NCBI GenBank assembly: GCA_018398585.1
Contig: JAGTTD010000001.1
Span: 38,641,938-38,705,937 of the forward strand
Source: Simmondsia chinensis
Taxonomy: Eukaryota > Streptophyta > Magnoliopsida > Caryophyllales > Simmondsiaceae
Length of the DNA stretch: 64,000 nucleotides
Direction: 5' to 3'
Part shown: positions 1-11,362 of the stretch, piece after piece
How positions within the stretch are numbered: position 1 is the stretch's first letter
How the letters are laid out: every line of letters starts with the position of its first letter
Program-made: the position numbers and the translations under genes
The notes under the pieces: model-generated
Told to the model about the DNA's origin: nothing
Databases searched by the model: none
Seen by the model: only the letters and a program-made list of their open reading frames with translations

Positions 1-1157
1 TAACCGGCTTGAGATATGCCGGTGTGGAAGAGGTACGCGGTGGTTCCAATAGGCTGATTGCCAAGTACGGCATGAGGGGAAGGATGACTAGGCAGCAGCT
101 GTTTGAATCATGCAGAACCTTCTCCATCATGGAGGACCAAGTTAAGCTTGCTGTTGCCTACTTGGTTGAGGGTCTACTGTTCGCCAAACACAAGCGAATA
201 GGCATTGATCCGAACATCCTGGCCCTCGTGGACGACGTGGACTCTTTTAACAGTGTTGCCTGGGGATCCTTGAGCTGAAAATTCTTGGTGCGGAAGCTCA
301 AGGATTTCGGGGCAAAAATGCAACACGGTTTAGAAAGGACCTACTCTGTCCACGGGTTCTATGAAGTGGTTTCCATATTTGCCCTAGAAACCCTTCCAGA
401 ACTTTTCAAGGTTAGGGTGGTAAGGGTTGGCAACCAGCCTCTTGAGCGGAACCTTAACTGGAAGATGTGTGTTAAGGTTTCGCACTCCGCTCTGCTCTCA
501 ATGGTATTTGATGAGGTAATAATACATTATGTTGTTGCTGTTTTACTACTAGTTGTTTCATATCATTTGGGTTAGAATTATGATTTGTAATTTTACTAAC
601 GTTCATATGATGTATCTTCCTTTGATAAGCAATTGAATGCCGAACCGATTGGACTGACGAGTGCGGAAGCCAATCAGCCTAATCTACAAGGCATTTCCTT
701 TGCTGAGGATGGTGAGGAGGGGATTCAATCTCCTGTTAAGGCAATGCCAGCAGATCCAGGTGATGAACCAAAACCATTGGCAACTCAACACCCCTTGCCG
801 GCATCCCAGGAGGAACCATCTACTACGTCACCCAATTTGGTGTATCAATCGGTATTGACATTTTGTTTTGTGTTTATTTAATTGCATTTTTATCCTTGTA
901 AGTACTATATTATTCAAATTCATGTTTATGACAATTTGGAGGACTTGTTGCAGGTTATGGAGAGATTCGAAGCGATGGAGAAAGATATGCAAATCATGCG
1001 GATGCACTTCAAAAGCAGACTTGAAGCGCAGCAGCTTCAGCTGCAAATGTACGAATGACTGTTTGAGGCTCAGGAGGCAAAGATTAAGGAGCTCTCAGAC
1101 CGTTCACCGCATGCCACATCCCCACATATCTATTCATCGACTTCCGCTCATCCATCC

Positions 1158-1475
1158 CCAATTGAGCAAGCAATTATTATTTCTCCTGCATGTACTGGGT
1201 AAGACACTACGGATCCTTGTTATTGTCCCAATTTGGTATGTTTTCATGCATGTTGAGGTTTATTGACTTTTGTATTTGCTCTGCCAACCAGGGACGAGAA
1301 AAATGTCTACCAGGAACCAATTGAGCAAGCAATTATTATTTGTCCTGCACATACTGGGTATGACACTACGGATCCTTGTTATTGTCCCAATTTAGTATGT
1401 TTTCATGCATGTTGAGACTTATTGACGTTGGTATTTGTTCTGCCAACCAGGGATGAGGAAAATGTCTACAAGAAA
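1158..1475 (+). repeat. 159-bp direct tandem duplication containing an exon and an intron
   Basis: Unit 1 (about 1158-1316) and unit 2 (about 1317-1475) are near-identical and lie head to tail. Each carries the same GT donor (1199 and 1358) and the same AG acceptor (ending at 1291 and 1450). The duplication inserts an extra 66-bp exon (1292-1357) into the protease gene without changing the frame. Confidence 0.85.
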
Positions 1476-2036
1476 CCATCGTCAACGCGTGTGGATGGCG
1501 TTGAAAATTTGATGATATTGTCCGAGACAGTTTTGAGATTGGGGCAAGAGAGGAGGGACCCCAAGCCAAATCCCAAGTACAAAGGTGAAGAATGGACCGC
1601 GGAGGGTAAGAGCAAACGGGCAAGAATGACCCATCCTGGACCAAAACCGGTTCTGCCCTTCGATCCATTCCAACCTCCCTCCAAGGAAGACAAAAAACAG
1701 TTTGAAGCTTTTTACAAAAGTTTTCACGCAATGGTCAAGAAGTGAGTATGATTTTACACTATACTTTTTGATAATTAGTATGTAAATATTTTCAGAATGC
1801 ATCTTTCTTATGGGATACTTATATATCATGCTTCTTATTGTATATTACAGAGATTTGAGGACTCCCCTTCTGTTACCTCCAGATTAACGAATGGATTTCA
1901 CTGTTTTGACTACCACGACAGGTCAATTTTGGTATCGGTTGAAAAACGACAACGCCTGGCTTACGGATGAGGTACGTTTCCCATCATGAAAATTTTGTCG
2001 TGTGATTACTGTAATTGGATCCCAATCTTTTTTGTT

Positions 2037-2478
2037 GGTGTGTCAACTAATTAGTGGTGTATGATGTATAATATACCGTGTATGATAGGTTTTAAGGGTG
2101 TGAAATCAACTTGTATAGGTGTGTTTCAAGTAATTAGTGGTGTATGATCAATCATGCACCGTGTATGATATGTTTAAATGGTGTAAATCGACTTGTGTTA
2201 TTGTGTGTTAAGTTAGCAAGTGGTGTATTATTAGTCATACACCGTGTATGATTGGTTTTAAATGTGTAAAATCAACTTGTGTTAGTGTGTTTTAAGTAAA
2301 GAGTGGTGTATGATTAGTCATACACCATGTATGATAGGGTTTAATTGTGTAAAATCAACTTGTTTATGTGTGTTTGAAGTGATTAGTGGTGTATGGTTAA
2401 CCATAAATCATGTATGATAGGTTTTACTTGCCTAAGAACAACTTGTGCTAGGGTGTTTCAACTAATTAGTGGTGAATT
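2037..2478 (-). repeat. Palindromic satellite array inside intron 1972-2482 of the Ulp1 gene
   Basis: About five diverged units of roughly 84 bp lie between the GT donor at 1972 and the AG acceptor at 2481-2482. Each unit carries a variant of a palindrome with arms ATCATACAC/GTGTATGAT around one centre base. Their orientation is opposite to the arrays at 3.8-10.4 kb and 14.4-16.3 kb: here one reads AATTAGTGGTGTATGAT, there its reverse complement. Almost the whole intron is this repeat. Confidence 0.85.
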
Positions 2479-3194
2479 GCAGGAAATGGATGTAGTTCTG
2501 CACTGCATTCTAGAGAAGAAACATCAGTGGCCGGAGCATTTCGACCAGAGGGCAACGTGCGCATCTACGTCGGTTGCTCCTCTATTTGGACCCCTACTCA
2601 AACGGACTCAAAACAGAGAAATCCCGATCGAGTCAGCTTTTTATGATTTTGATTCGTTCATCATTAAGTTTCTTGCCGGGGATGTCACATATGGGGTCCG
2701 CTGCCACGACGTAGATCGGATATACATGCCCATCAATCAACCTAATCAACATTGGTTTCTTGTTGCCATCCATTTTAAAGATTGGCGGATACAGGTAATT
2801 GATTCTTTGTACTCCGCCGCATCCAAGGAATCAAGATTAGAACATGTGGAACCAATTGCAAAATTGCTTCCATATGCTCTAGATATGGTTAATTTTTGCG
2901 ATGTCCGAAAGGACCTCAGACATTTCATAGGCAAGCCTTTCTTGATCACTTACGATCGGGGTGAATGTCCACAACAGATGGGGTATGACATCTACTTCCA
3001 ATGCAGTTTTACTATTCCATTCATTTGGCCTTTTGGTTATTAAGTGGATGCAAAATAGTCATTACTTACAATGATGTATAATTTCTGATTGTCTTATCTG
3101 TATTATTATGAACTGCAGGTCAGATTGTGACATTTTTGTTGTAAAGTTTATTGAATTTTTGCTTACAAATAGACTCAGCATCAGCATCTCCTAA

Positions 3195-3454
3195 TGCATG
3201 CAAGGGCAGATGGGAAAAATGCGGCTGAATATCTATGTACACTTGTACAGACATGGAAGAAAGAAACAGATGCAAATGTATACACGTGAATAAAATTATG
3301 TGATGTGTATATGTTATTGTATATTGCCATAGGATTTACATTGTATTCATTATACTGAAAATTATATAAAGGTTGTGATGTGTATGTAATATTGTATATT
3401 TTCATATTGTTGTATATTCTTTTTTTTTTCTGAACAAAATATTGTTGTATATTC
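3195..3454. other. 3' flank of the Ulp1 gene
   Basis: AT-rich sequence directly after the protease stop, with TGTATATTG-like words repeated several times. I see no reading frame of note. It probably holds the 3' UTR and poly(A) signals, but I cannot point to one with confidence. Confidence 0.4.
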
Positions 3455-3650
3455 CTATTGATGTATTTTCAAATTGTGTAATGAAAATTGTCAATGAAAG
3501 TGTTTCGAAATTGGTCCCAATTGTGTGTTCTTGGTGTTTGATGTGTTTTTGAAGTGTGTTACGATGTGTGTCAACACACAGGGATGGTGTGGCGACACAC
3601 ATTCCTACAGATAATGGATGCAGAGGTGTGTGTCGACACACATTCATACA
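3455..3650 (+). repeat. Left outer arm of the MULE internal inverted repeat
   Basis: The reverse complement of this stretch aligns with 11060-11250. Shared words in the same order include GTGTGTCGACACACA, CTCTGCATCCAT, TTGGGACCAA and AAATACATCAATA. Each arm lies just downstream of one of the two convergent genes. Confidence 0.8.
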
Positions 3651-3739
3651 AAATAGCGATATATCCCAATATTTACGTCAACCATACCTATATATGTTGA
3701 TTTTATGCCTATATAAGTTCATCTTAACCCAATATAACC

Positions 3740-4400
3740 CAACATAAACCAATTATTAATTAAAAAACACTTAATAAAGGTTGATTTTACACTCATAAAA
3801 CTCATCATACACCGTGTATGATTCATCATACACCTTATTTACTTCAAACACATCAATATAACCCATCATACATGGTGTATGATTCATCATACACCAATAA
3901 CTACTTCAAACACACCTATATAAGTTGATTTCACAACATTATACCAGCAAAAGTTATTTTTACCCATTAAAAGTCATCATACACCACTAAGTACTTGAAA
4001 CACATTTAAAGGAGTTGATTTCACACCATTTAAAACTATCATACACCGTGAATTGTGAACAGTTGTAGGAAATCCTTTGTACATTTCTTCACGTTATACA
4101 TAATTTAAAGGTTTACAGGCTAGGGATATAGGGTAGTGATATTAGCTTGCATGTAACTTTAAATTACCCTGCAAACAATTTGAAGGACAAACTGGACATA
4201 TTTCACTGGCCCACCACCGCCACTACTAGAATCACTTACAGTTGTCCCTCTGTATATGTTGTCTGTAAAGTGCACCCATTGCATGCATACAAAGTTCAAG
4301 ATCCTTATCATGCGGATGCACTTCGCACCATTACAACTCATCATATACCATACACCATGTGTGATTGATCATACACCACTAATTACTTGAAACACCGTTG
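3740..4400 (+). repeat. Degenerate satellite units between the inverted-repeat arms
   Basis: Scattered units of the palindromic satellite in + orientation (for example near 3805 and 3865) alternate with unrelated sequence. A short direct repeat, CCCACCACCGCCAC plus flanks, occurs near 4209 and again near 4457. No gene is seen. Confidence 0.7.
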
Positions 4401-4489
4401 ATGAAACATGATCTGGAGAAGTGCCACCTCTCCCTGGGTCTCAGCTGTGTTCTGGCCCACCACCGCCACAGCTAGAACCACTTACATTA

Positions 4490-4800
4490 GCAATTTGAAC
4501 GGCTAGATATAGCACGAAATTGAGGAACCGTGTATGCTTGGCTTCCTATCCAACTACTCCATTTAGAGGCAAAGGCCTACAAGGTACAAAGTAGGTGGTA
4601 GTTGAGGTTATTAAATTAAGGAACCGTGTATGGGGAAAACCGTGGGAGAGGGGTAGGATAAAGTAGGTGGTAGTTGAGGTTATTAAATGCCTTACTTGGT
4701 AGCCCATTATGACCCCTGAACATTCAATGTTCAACCCTCAACTACCCCAACATGGTCAGTCTACTCCATTTAAAAATAATTCATTGATAATACACAACCT
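4490..4800 (+). repeat. Left inner arm of the inverted repeat flanking the central satellite
   Basis: Its reverse complement matches 10530-10790 through words such as CATTTAATAACCTCAACTAC, GGTTCCTCAATTTCGTGCTA and GAGGTTGTGTATTAT. Within this arm an approximately 29-bp word (AAAGTAGGTGGTAGTTGAGG onward) occurs twice, near 4588 and 4661, a local duplication absent from the right arm. Confidence 0.85.
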
Positions 4801-7800
4801 CACTATTTTATGATTATTAAAACATAGTATACACAGTGTATGATAAGTCACACAGCACTACTTACTTGAAACACGCCTATATAAGTTCATTTCACACATT
4901 TATAACTTATCATACACAGTGCATGATTCATCTTACACAACTATTTATTTCAAACACACCAATATAACTTGATTTTACACCAATATAACCCATCATACAC
5001 CAATCTAAACTAGAAAAACACTTATAACTGCTGATTTAACACCATTAGGCCAGCAAAACTTGAAATAAATATGCAAAAGTTGATTTTATACCCATACGGT
5101 TAATCATACACCATGTATGATAAGTCATACAGCACTAATTACTTGAAACACGCCTATATAAGTTTATTTTACACATTTATAACTTATCATACACTGTGTA
5201 TGATTCATCTTACACAACTATTTTTTTCAAACACACTAATATAACTTGATTTTACACCAATATAACCTACCATACACCAATCTAAACTTGAAAAACACTT
5301 ATACTTGCTGATTTAACACCATTATACCAGCAAAACTTGAAATAACATGTAAAAGTTGATTTTACACCCATACGGTTAATCATACACCGTGTATGATAAG
5401 TCATACAGCACTAATTACTTGAAACACGCCTGTATAAGTTCATTTTACACATTTATGACTTATAATACACCGTGCATGATTCATCTTACACTGCTATTTA
5501 TTTCAAACACACCAATATAACTTAATTTACACCAATATAACCCATCATACACCAATCTAAACTTGAACAACACTTATAACTGCTGATTTAACACCATTAT
5601 ACCAGCAAAACTTGAAATAAACATGCAAAAGTTGATTTTACACCCATACGGTTAATCATACACCGTGTATGATAAGTCACTAATTACTTGAAACACGCCT
5701 ATATAAGTTCATTTTACACATTTATAACTTATCATACACCGTGTATGATTCATCTTACGTAGCTATTTATTTTAAATACACCGATATAACTTGATTTTAC
5801 ACCAATATAACCCATCATACACCAATCTAAACTTGAAAAACACTTATAATTACTGACCATTATACCAGCAAAACTTGAAATAAACATGCAAAAGTTGATT
5901 TTACACCCATACGGTTAATCATACACAGTGTATGATAAGTCATACAGCACTAATTACTTGAAACTCACCTATATAAGTTCATTTTACACATTTATAACTT
6001 ATCATACACCGTGTATGATTCATCTTACACAGCTATTTATTTCAAACACACCAATATAACTTGATTTTACACCAATATAACCCATCATACACCAATCTAA
6101 ACTTGAAAAACACTTATAACTGCTGACCATTATACTAGCAAAACTTGAAATAAACATGCAAAAGTTGATTTTACACCCATACGGTTAATCATACACCGTG
6201 TATGATAAGTCATACAGCACTAATTACTTGAAACACACTTATATAAGTTCATTTTACACATTTATAACTCATCATACACCGTGTATGATTCATCTTACAC
6301 AGCTACTTATTTCAAACACATCAGTATAACTTGATTTTACACCAATATAACCCATCATATACCAATCTAAACTTGAAAAACACTTATAACTGCTGATTTA
6401 ACACCATTATACCAGCAAAACTTGAAATAAACATGCAAAAGTTGATTTTACACCCATACGGTTAATCATACACCGTGTATGATCAGTCATACAGCACTAA
6501 TTACTTGAAACACGCCTATATAAGTTCATTTTACACATTTATAACTTATCATACACCGTATATGATTCATCTTACACAGCTATTTATTTCAAACACACCA
6601 ATATAACTTGATTTTAACTAATACAACCCATTATACACCAATTTAAACTTGACAAACACTTATAACTGCTGATTTAACACCATTATACCCGCAAAACTTG
6701 AAATAAACAAGCAAAAGCTGATTTTACACCCATACGGTTAATCATACACCGTGTATGATAAGTCATACAGCACTAATTACTTGAAACACACCTATATAAG
6801 TTCATTTTACACATTTATAACTTATCATACACCGTGTATGATTCATCTTACATAGCTATTTATTTCAAACACACTAATATAACTTGATTTTACACCAATA
6901 TAACCCATCATACACCAATCTAAACTTGAAAAACACATATAATTGCTGATTTAACACCATTATACCAGCAAAACTTGAAATAAACATTCAAAAGTTGATT
7001 TTATACCCATACGGTTAATCATACACCGTGTATGATAAGTCATACAGCACTAATTACTTGAAACACGCTTATAGAAGTTCATTTTACACATTTATAACTT
7101 ATCATACACCGTGTATGATTCATCTTACATAGCTATTTATTTCAAACACACCAATATAACCCATCATACACCAATCTAAACTTGAAAAACACTTATAACT
7201 GCTGATTTAACACCATTATACCCGCAAAACTTGAAATAAACAAGCAAAAGTTGATTTTACACCCATACGTTTAATCATACGCCGTGTATGATAAGTCATA
7301 CAACACTAATTACATGAAAGACACCTATATAAGTTCATTTTACACATTTATAACTTATCATACACCGTGTATGGTTCATCTTACACAACTATTTATTTCA
7401 AATACACCTATATAAGTTGATTTTACACCAATATAACCCATCATACACCAATCTAAACTTGAAAAACACTTATAACTGCTGATTTAACACCATTATACCA
7501 GCAAAACTTGAAATAAACATGCCAAAGTTGATTTTATACCCATACGGTTAATCATACATCGTGTATGATAAGTAATACGGCACTAATTACTTGAAAGACG
7601 CCTACATAAGTTCATTTTACACATTTATAACTTATCATACACCGTGTATGATTCATCTTACACAGCTATTTATTTCAAACACACCAATATAACCCATCAT
7701 ACACCAATCTAAACTTGAAAAACACTTATAACTGCTGATTTAACACCATTATACCAGCAAAACTTGAAATAAACATGCAAAAGTTGATTTTACACCCATA

Positions 7801-10440
7801 CGGTTAATCATACACTGTGTATGATAAGTCATACAGCACTAATTACTTGAAACACGCCTATAAAAGTTCATTTTACACATTTGTAACTTATCATACACCG
7901 TGTATGATTCATCTTACACAGCTATTTATTTTAAACACACCAATATAACTTGATTTTACACCAATATAACCCATCATACACCAATCTAAACTTGAAAAAC
8001 ACTTATAACTGCTGATTTAACACCATTGTACCAGCAAAACTTGAAATGAATATGCAAAAGTTGATTTTACACCCATACGGTTAATCATACACCGTGTATG
8101 ATAAGTCATACAGCACTAATTATTTGAAACACGCTTATATAAGTTCATTTTACACATTTATAACTTACCATACAACGTGTATGGTTCATCTTACACAGCT
8201 ATTTATTTCAAACACACCTATATAAGTTGATTTTACACCAATACAACCCATCATACACCAATCTAAACTTGAAAAACACTTATAACTGCTGATTTAACAC
8301 CATTATACCAGCAAAACTTGAAATAAACATGCAAAAGTTGATTTTACACCCATACGGTTAATCATAAACCATGTATGATAAGTCATACGACACTAATTAC
8401 TTGAAACATGCCTATATAAGTTCATTTTACACATTTATAACTTGTCATACACCGTGTATGATTCATCTTACACAGCTATTTGTTTCAAACACACCAATAT
8501 AACTTGATTTTACACCAATATAACCCATCATACACCATTCTAAACTTGAAAAACACTTATAACTGCTGATTTAACACCATTATACCAGCAAAACTTGAAA
8601 TAAACATGCAAAAGTTGATTTTATACCCATACGGTTAATCATACACCGTGTATGATAAGTCATACGGCACTAATTACTTGAAACACGCCTATATAAGTTC
8701 ATTTTACACATTTATAACTTATCATACACCGTGTATGATTCATCTTACATAGCTATTTATTTCAAACACACCAATATAACCCATCATACACCAATCTAAA
8801 CTTGAAAAACACTTATAACTGCAGATTTAACACCATTATACCTGCAAAACTTGAAATAAACATGCAAAAGTTGATTTTACACCCATACGGTTAATCATAC
8901 ACCGTGTATGATAAGTCATACAGCACTAATTACTTGAAACACGCCTATATAAGTTCATTTTACACATTTGTAACTTATCATACACCGTGTATGATTCATC
9001 TTACACAGCTATTTATTTTAAACACACCAATATAACTTGATTTTACACCAATATAACCCATCATACACCAATCTAAACTTGAAAAACACTTATAACTGCT
9101 GATTTAACACCATTATACCAGCAAAACTTGAAATGAATATGCAAAAGTTGATTTTACACCCATACGGTTAATCATACACCGTGTATGATAAGTCATACAA
9201 CACTAATTATTTGAAACATGCATATATAAGTTCATTTTACACATTTATAACTTATCATACACCGTGTATGGTTCATCTTACACAGCTATTTATTTCAAAC
9301 ACACCTATATAAGTCGATTTTACACCATTACAACCCATCATACACCAATCTAAACTTGAAAACACTTATAACTGCTGATTTAACACCATTATATCAGCAA
9401 AACTTGAAATAAACATGCAAAAGTTGATTTTACACCTATACGGTTAATCATGCACCATGTATGATAAGTCATACGGCACTAATTACTTGAAACATGCCTA
9501 TATAAGTTCATTTTACACGTTTATAACTTATCATACACCGTGTATGGTTCATCTTACACCGCTATTTGTTTCAAACACACCAATATAACTTGATTTTACA
9601 CCAATATAACCCATCATACACCATTCTAAACTTGAAAAACACTTATAACTGCTGATTTAACACCATTATACTAGCAAAACTTGAAATAAACGTGCAAAAG
9701 TTGATTTTGCACCCATACGGTTAATCATACACTGTGTATGATAAGTCATATAGCACTAATTACTTGAAACACGCCTATATAAGTTCATTTTACACATTTA
9801 TAACTTATCATACACCGTGTATGATTCATCTTACACAGCTCTTTATTTTAAACACACCAATATAACTTGATTTTACACCAATATAACCCATCATACACCA
9901 ATCTAAACTTGAAAAACACTTATAACTGCTGATTTAACACCATTATACCAGCAAAACGTGAAATAAACATGCAAAAGTTAATTTTACACCCATACGGTTA
10001 ATCATACACCGTGTATGATAAGTCATACAGCGCTAATGACTTGAAACACGCCTATATAAGTTCATTTTACACATTTATAACTTATCATACACCGTGTATG
10101 ATTCATCTTACACAGCTATTTATTTCAAACACACTAATATAACTTGATTTTACACCAATATAACCCATCATACACCAGTCTAAACTTGAAAAACACTTAT
10201 AACTACTTATTTATCACCATTATACCAGCAAAACTTGAAATAAACATGCAAAAGTTGATTTTACACCCGTATGGTTAGTCATGCACCGTGTATGATAAGT
10301 CATACAGCATTACTTACTTGAAACACGCCTATATAAGTTCATTTTACACATTTAAAACTTATCATACACCGTGTATGACTCATGTTGCACTGCTATTTAC
10401 TTCATACACACCTATATAAGTTGATTGTATGACACTAATA
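4800..10440 (+). repeat. Central satellite: about 20 copies of a roughly 272-bp three-part unit
   Basis: The phrase CATACGGTTAATCATACACC recurs about every 272 bp from near 5093 to near 10267. Each unit holds three related monomers of 80-100 bp. Two carry the 19-bp palindrome ATCATACAC-C-GTGTATGAT; the third keeps only its left half (ATCATACACCAATCTAAAC). Some units (near 7147, 7680 and 8768) lack about 22 bp between the direct repeats AATATAACTT and AATATAACCC. No coding frame is present. The array sits between the inner inverted-repeat arms, downstream of both MULE genes. Confidence 0.95.
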
Positions 10441-10529
10441 TTTTTTTTTTACAATTTAATTGCTATTAATACACGTACATTATTAATGACAGTTTTGTAT
10501 TGTCCATAGCACACTGACTGATGTGAGGT

Positions 10530-10790
10530 TGTGTATTATAAATGCCTTATTTTAAATGGATGATAATAACCAGTTAGGTTAGTTGGGGGTTGAACACTTA
10601 ATGTCCAGGGGTCATAATTGACACCTAAGCAAGACATTTAATAACCTCAACTACCACCTACTTTATCCTACTCCTCGCCCACGGTTCTCACGTTGTATTT
10701 GTACCTTGTATGCTTTTGCCTATAAATGGAGGAGTTGTCCAGGAAGCCAAGCATCCATGGTTCCTCAATTTCGTGCTACATCAAGGGTTC
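10530..10790 (-). repeat. Right inner arm of the inverted repeat
   Basis: Partner of 4490-4800. On the + strand it contains CCTATAAATGGAGGAG near 10721, a TATA-like string that would fire away from the satellite, towards the 3' end of the transposase gene. Whether this is a promoter is not shown by the sequence. Confidence 0.8.
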
Positions 10791-10828
10791 ACAGGTCAGG
10801 ATCAATGTCAAGGAAGTGATGTTTTACT

Positions 10829-11000
10829 GCTAAGTGGAGACTTGCTAATTACCTATGCTTAGCTTCCCGACTGATCATGATTCATCAAGGGTTTTGCTTA
10901 ATCGGGTTTTAAAGGAAGTATGTGATCAAGCAAAACCCCTTTATGTATCATGATCAGCCGGTGAAGCTGAGCGCAGGTAACTAGTGTGTCTCCACTCAGC
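10829..11000. repeat. 172-bp foldback (long hairpin)
   Basis: Two arms of about 70 bp are imperfectly complementary around a loop of about 30 bp near 10905-10932. The left arm starts GCTAAGTGGAGAC and the right arm ends GTCTCCACTCAGC. Matches continue through TGATCATGAT and GGTTTTGCTT. It could be a foldback MITE or a hairpin RNA source. No clear target duplication is visible. Confidence 0.8.
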
Positions 11001-11059
11001 AAGGTCATGAAATAATTATGCTTTTTGATAGTCAGTATATCCTACTCAGCAAGGGTTCC

Positions 11060-11250
11060 ACACAGGGCTCTGTGTGTCAACACAAACCTCTGCATCCATG
11101 TTTCTGTAAGAATGTGTGTCGACACACATCCCAATACACTAACCCATCATATCAAAACACTTATAACACACATTTGGGACCAACTTCAAAACACTTCATT
11201 CACAAATTTTATTACATAATTTAAAAATACATCAATACGTCACACCAGTC
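11060..11250 (-). repeat. Right outer arm of the MULE internal inverted repeat
   Basis: Reverse-complement partner of 3455-3650. It lies about 110 bp beyond the last transposase codon on the - strand, mirroring the position of its partner after the protease gene. Confidence 0.8.
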
Positions 11251-11362
11251 AATACGGTATGGATACTACAAAACTGTCATTAATAATTACATTGTAAAAA
11301 ATAAAATAAATAAAGAATGCAAATAAATAAAGAATAAAAATACATCAACACGTCACACCAGT

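Larger units (their letters stand above)
1..3194 (+). pseudogene. DUF1985-Ulp1 (C48) cysteine protease gene of the MULE, decayed, 5' end missing
   Basis: The gene resembles plant transposon genes encoding an N-terminal DUF1985 domain and a C-terminal Ulp1/SENP-like deSUMOylase fold. My exon model is <1-515 (DUF1985), 630-851, 954-1198 (coiled-coil-like, Gln/Glu rich), 1292-1357, 1451-1741, 1851-1971, 2483-2982 and 3119-3194. All introns are GT-AG and the phases join. The protease part shows the His in QHWFLVAI, the Asp in VIDS and the Gln in CPQQMG. The nucleophile Cys appears only after the last intron (2983-3118) is removed, as SDCDIF, ending at TAA 3192-3194. Three in-frame stops break the gene (TGA 276-278, TGA 1056-1058, TAA 1885-1887), and each is one C-to-T change from a sense codon. 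The domain calls are secure; the exon model is inferred by eye. Confidence 0.8.

Noticed and set aside
3181..4734. Small frames between the Ulp1 gene and the satellite
   Set aside because: Short, overlapping inverted-repeat arms and satellite units, with no similarity to known proteins.
4800..10440. Regularly spaced palindromic repeats resembling a CRISPR array
   Set aside because: Units are contiguous tandem repeats with no unique spacers, in a plant-type transposon, and no cas genes exist.
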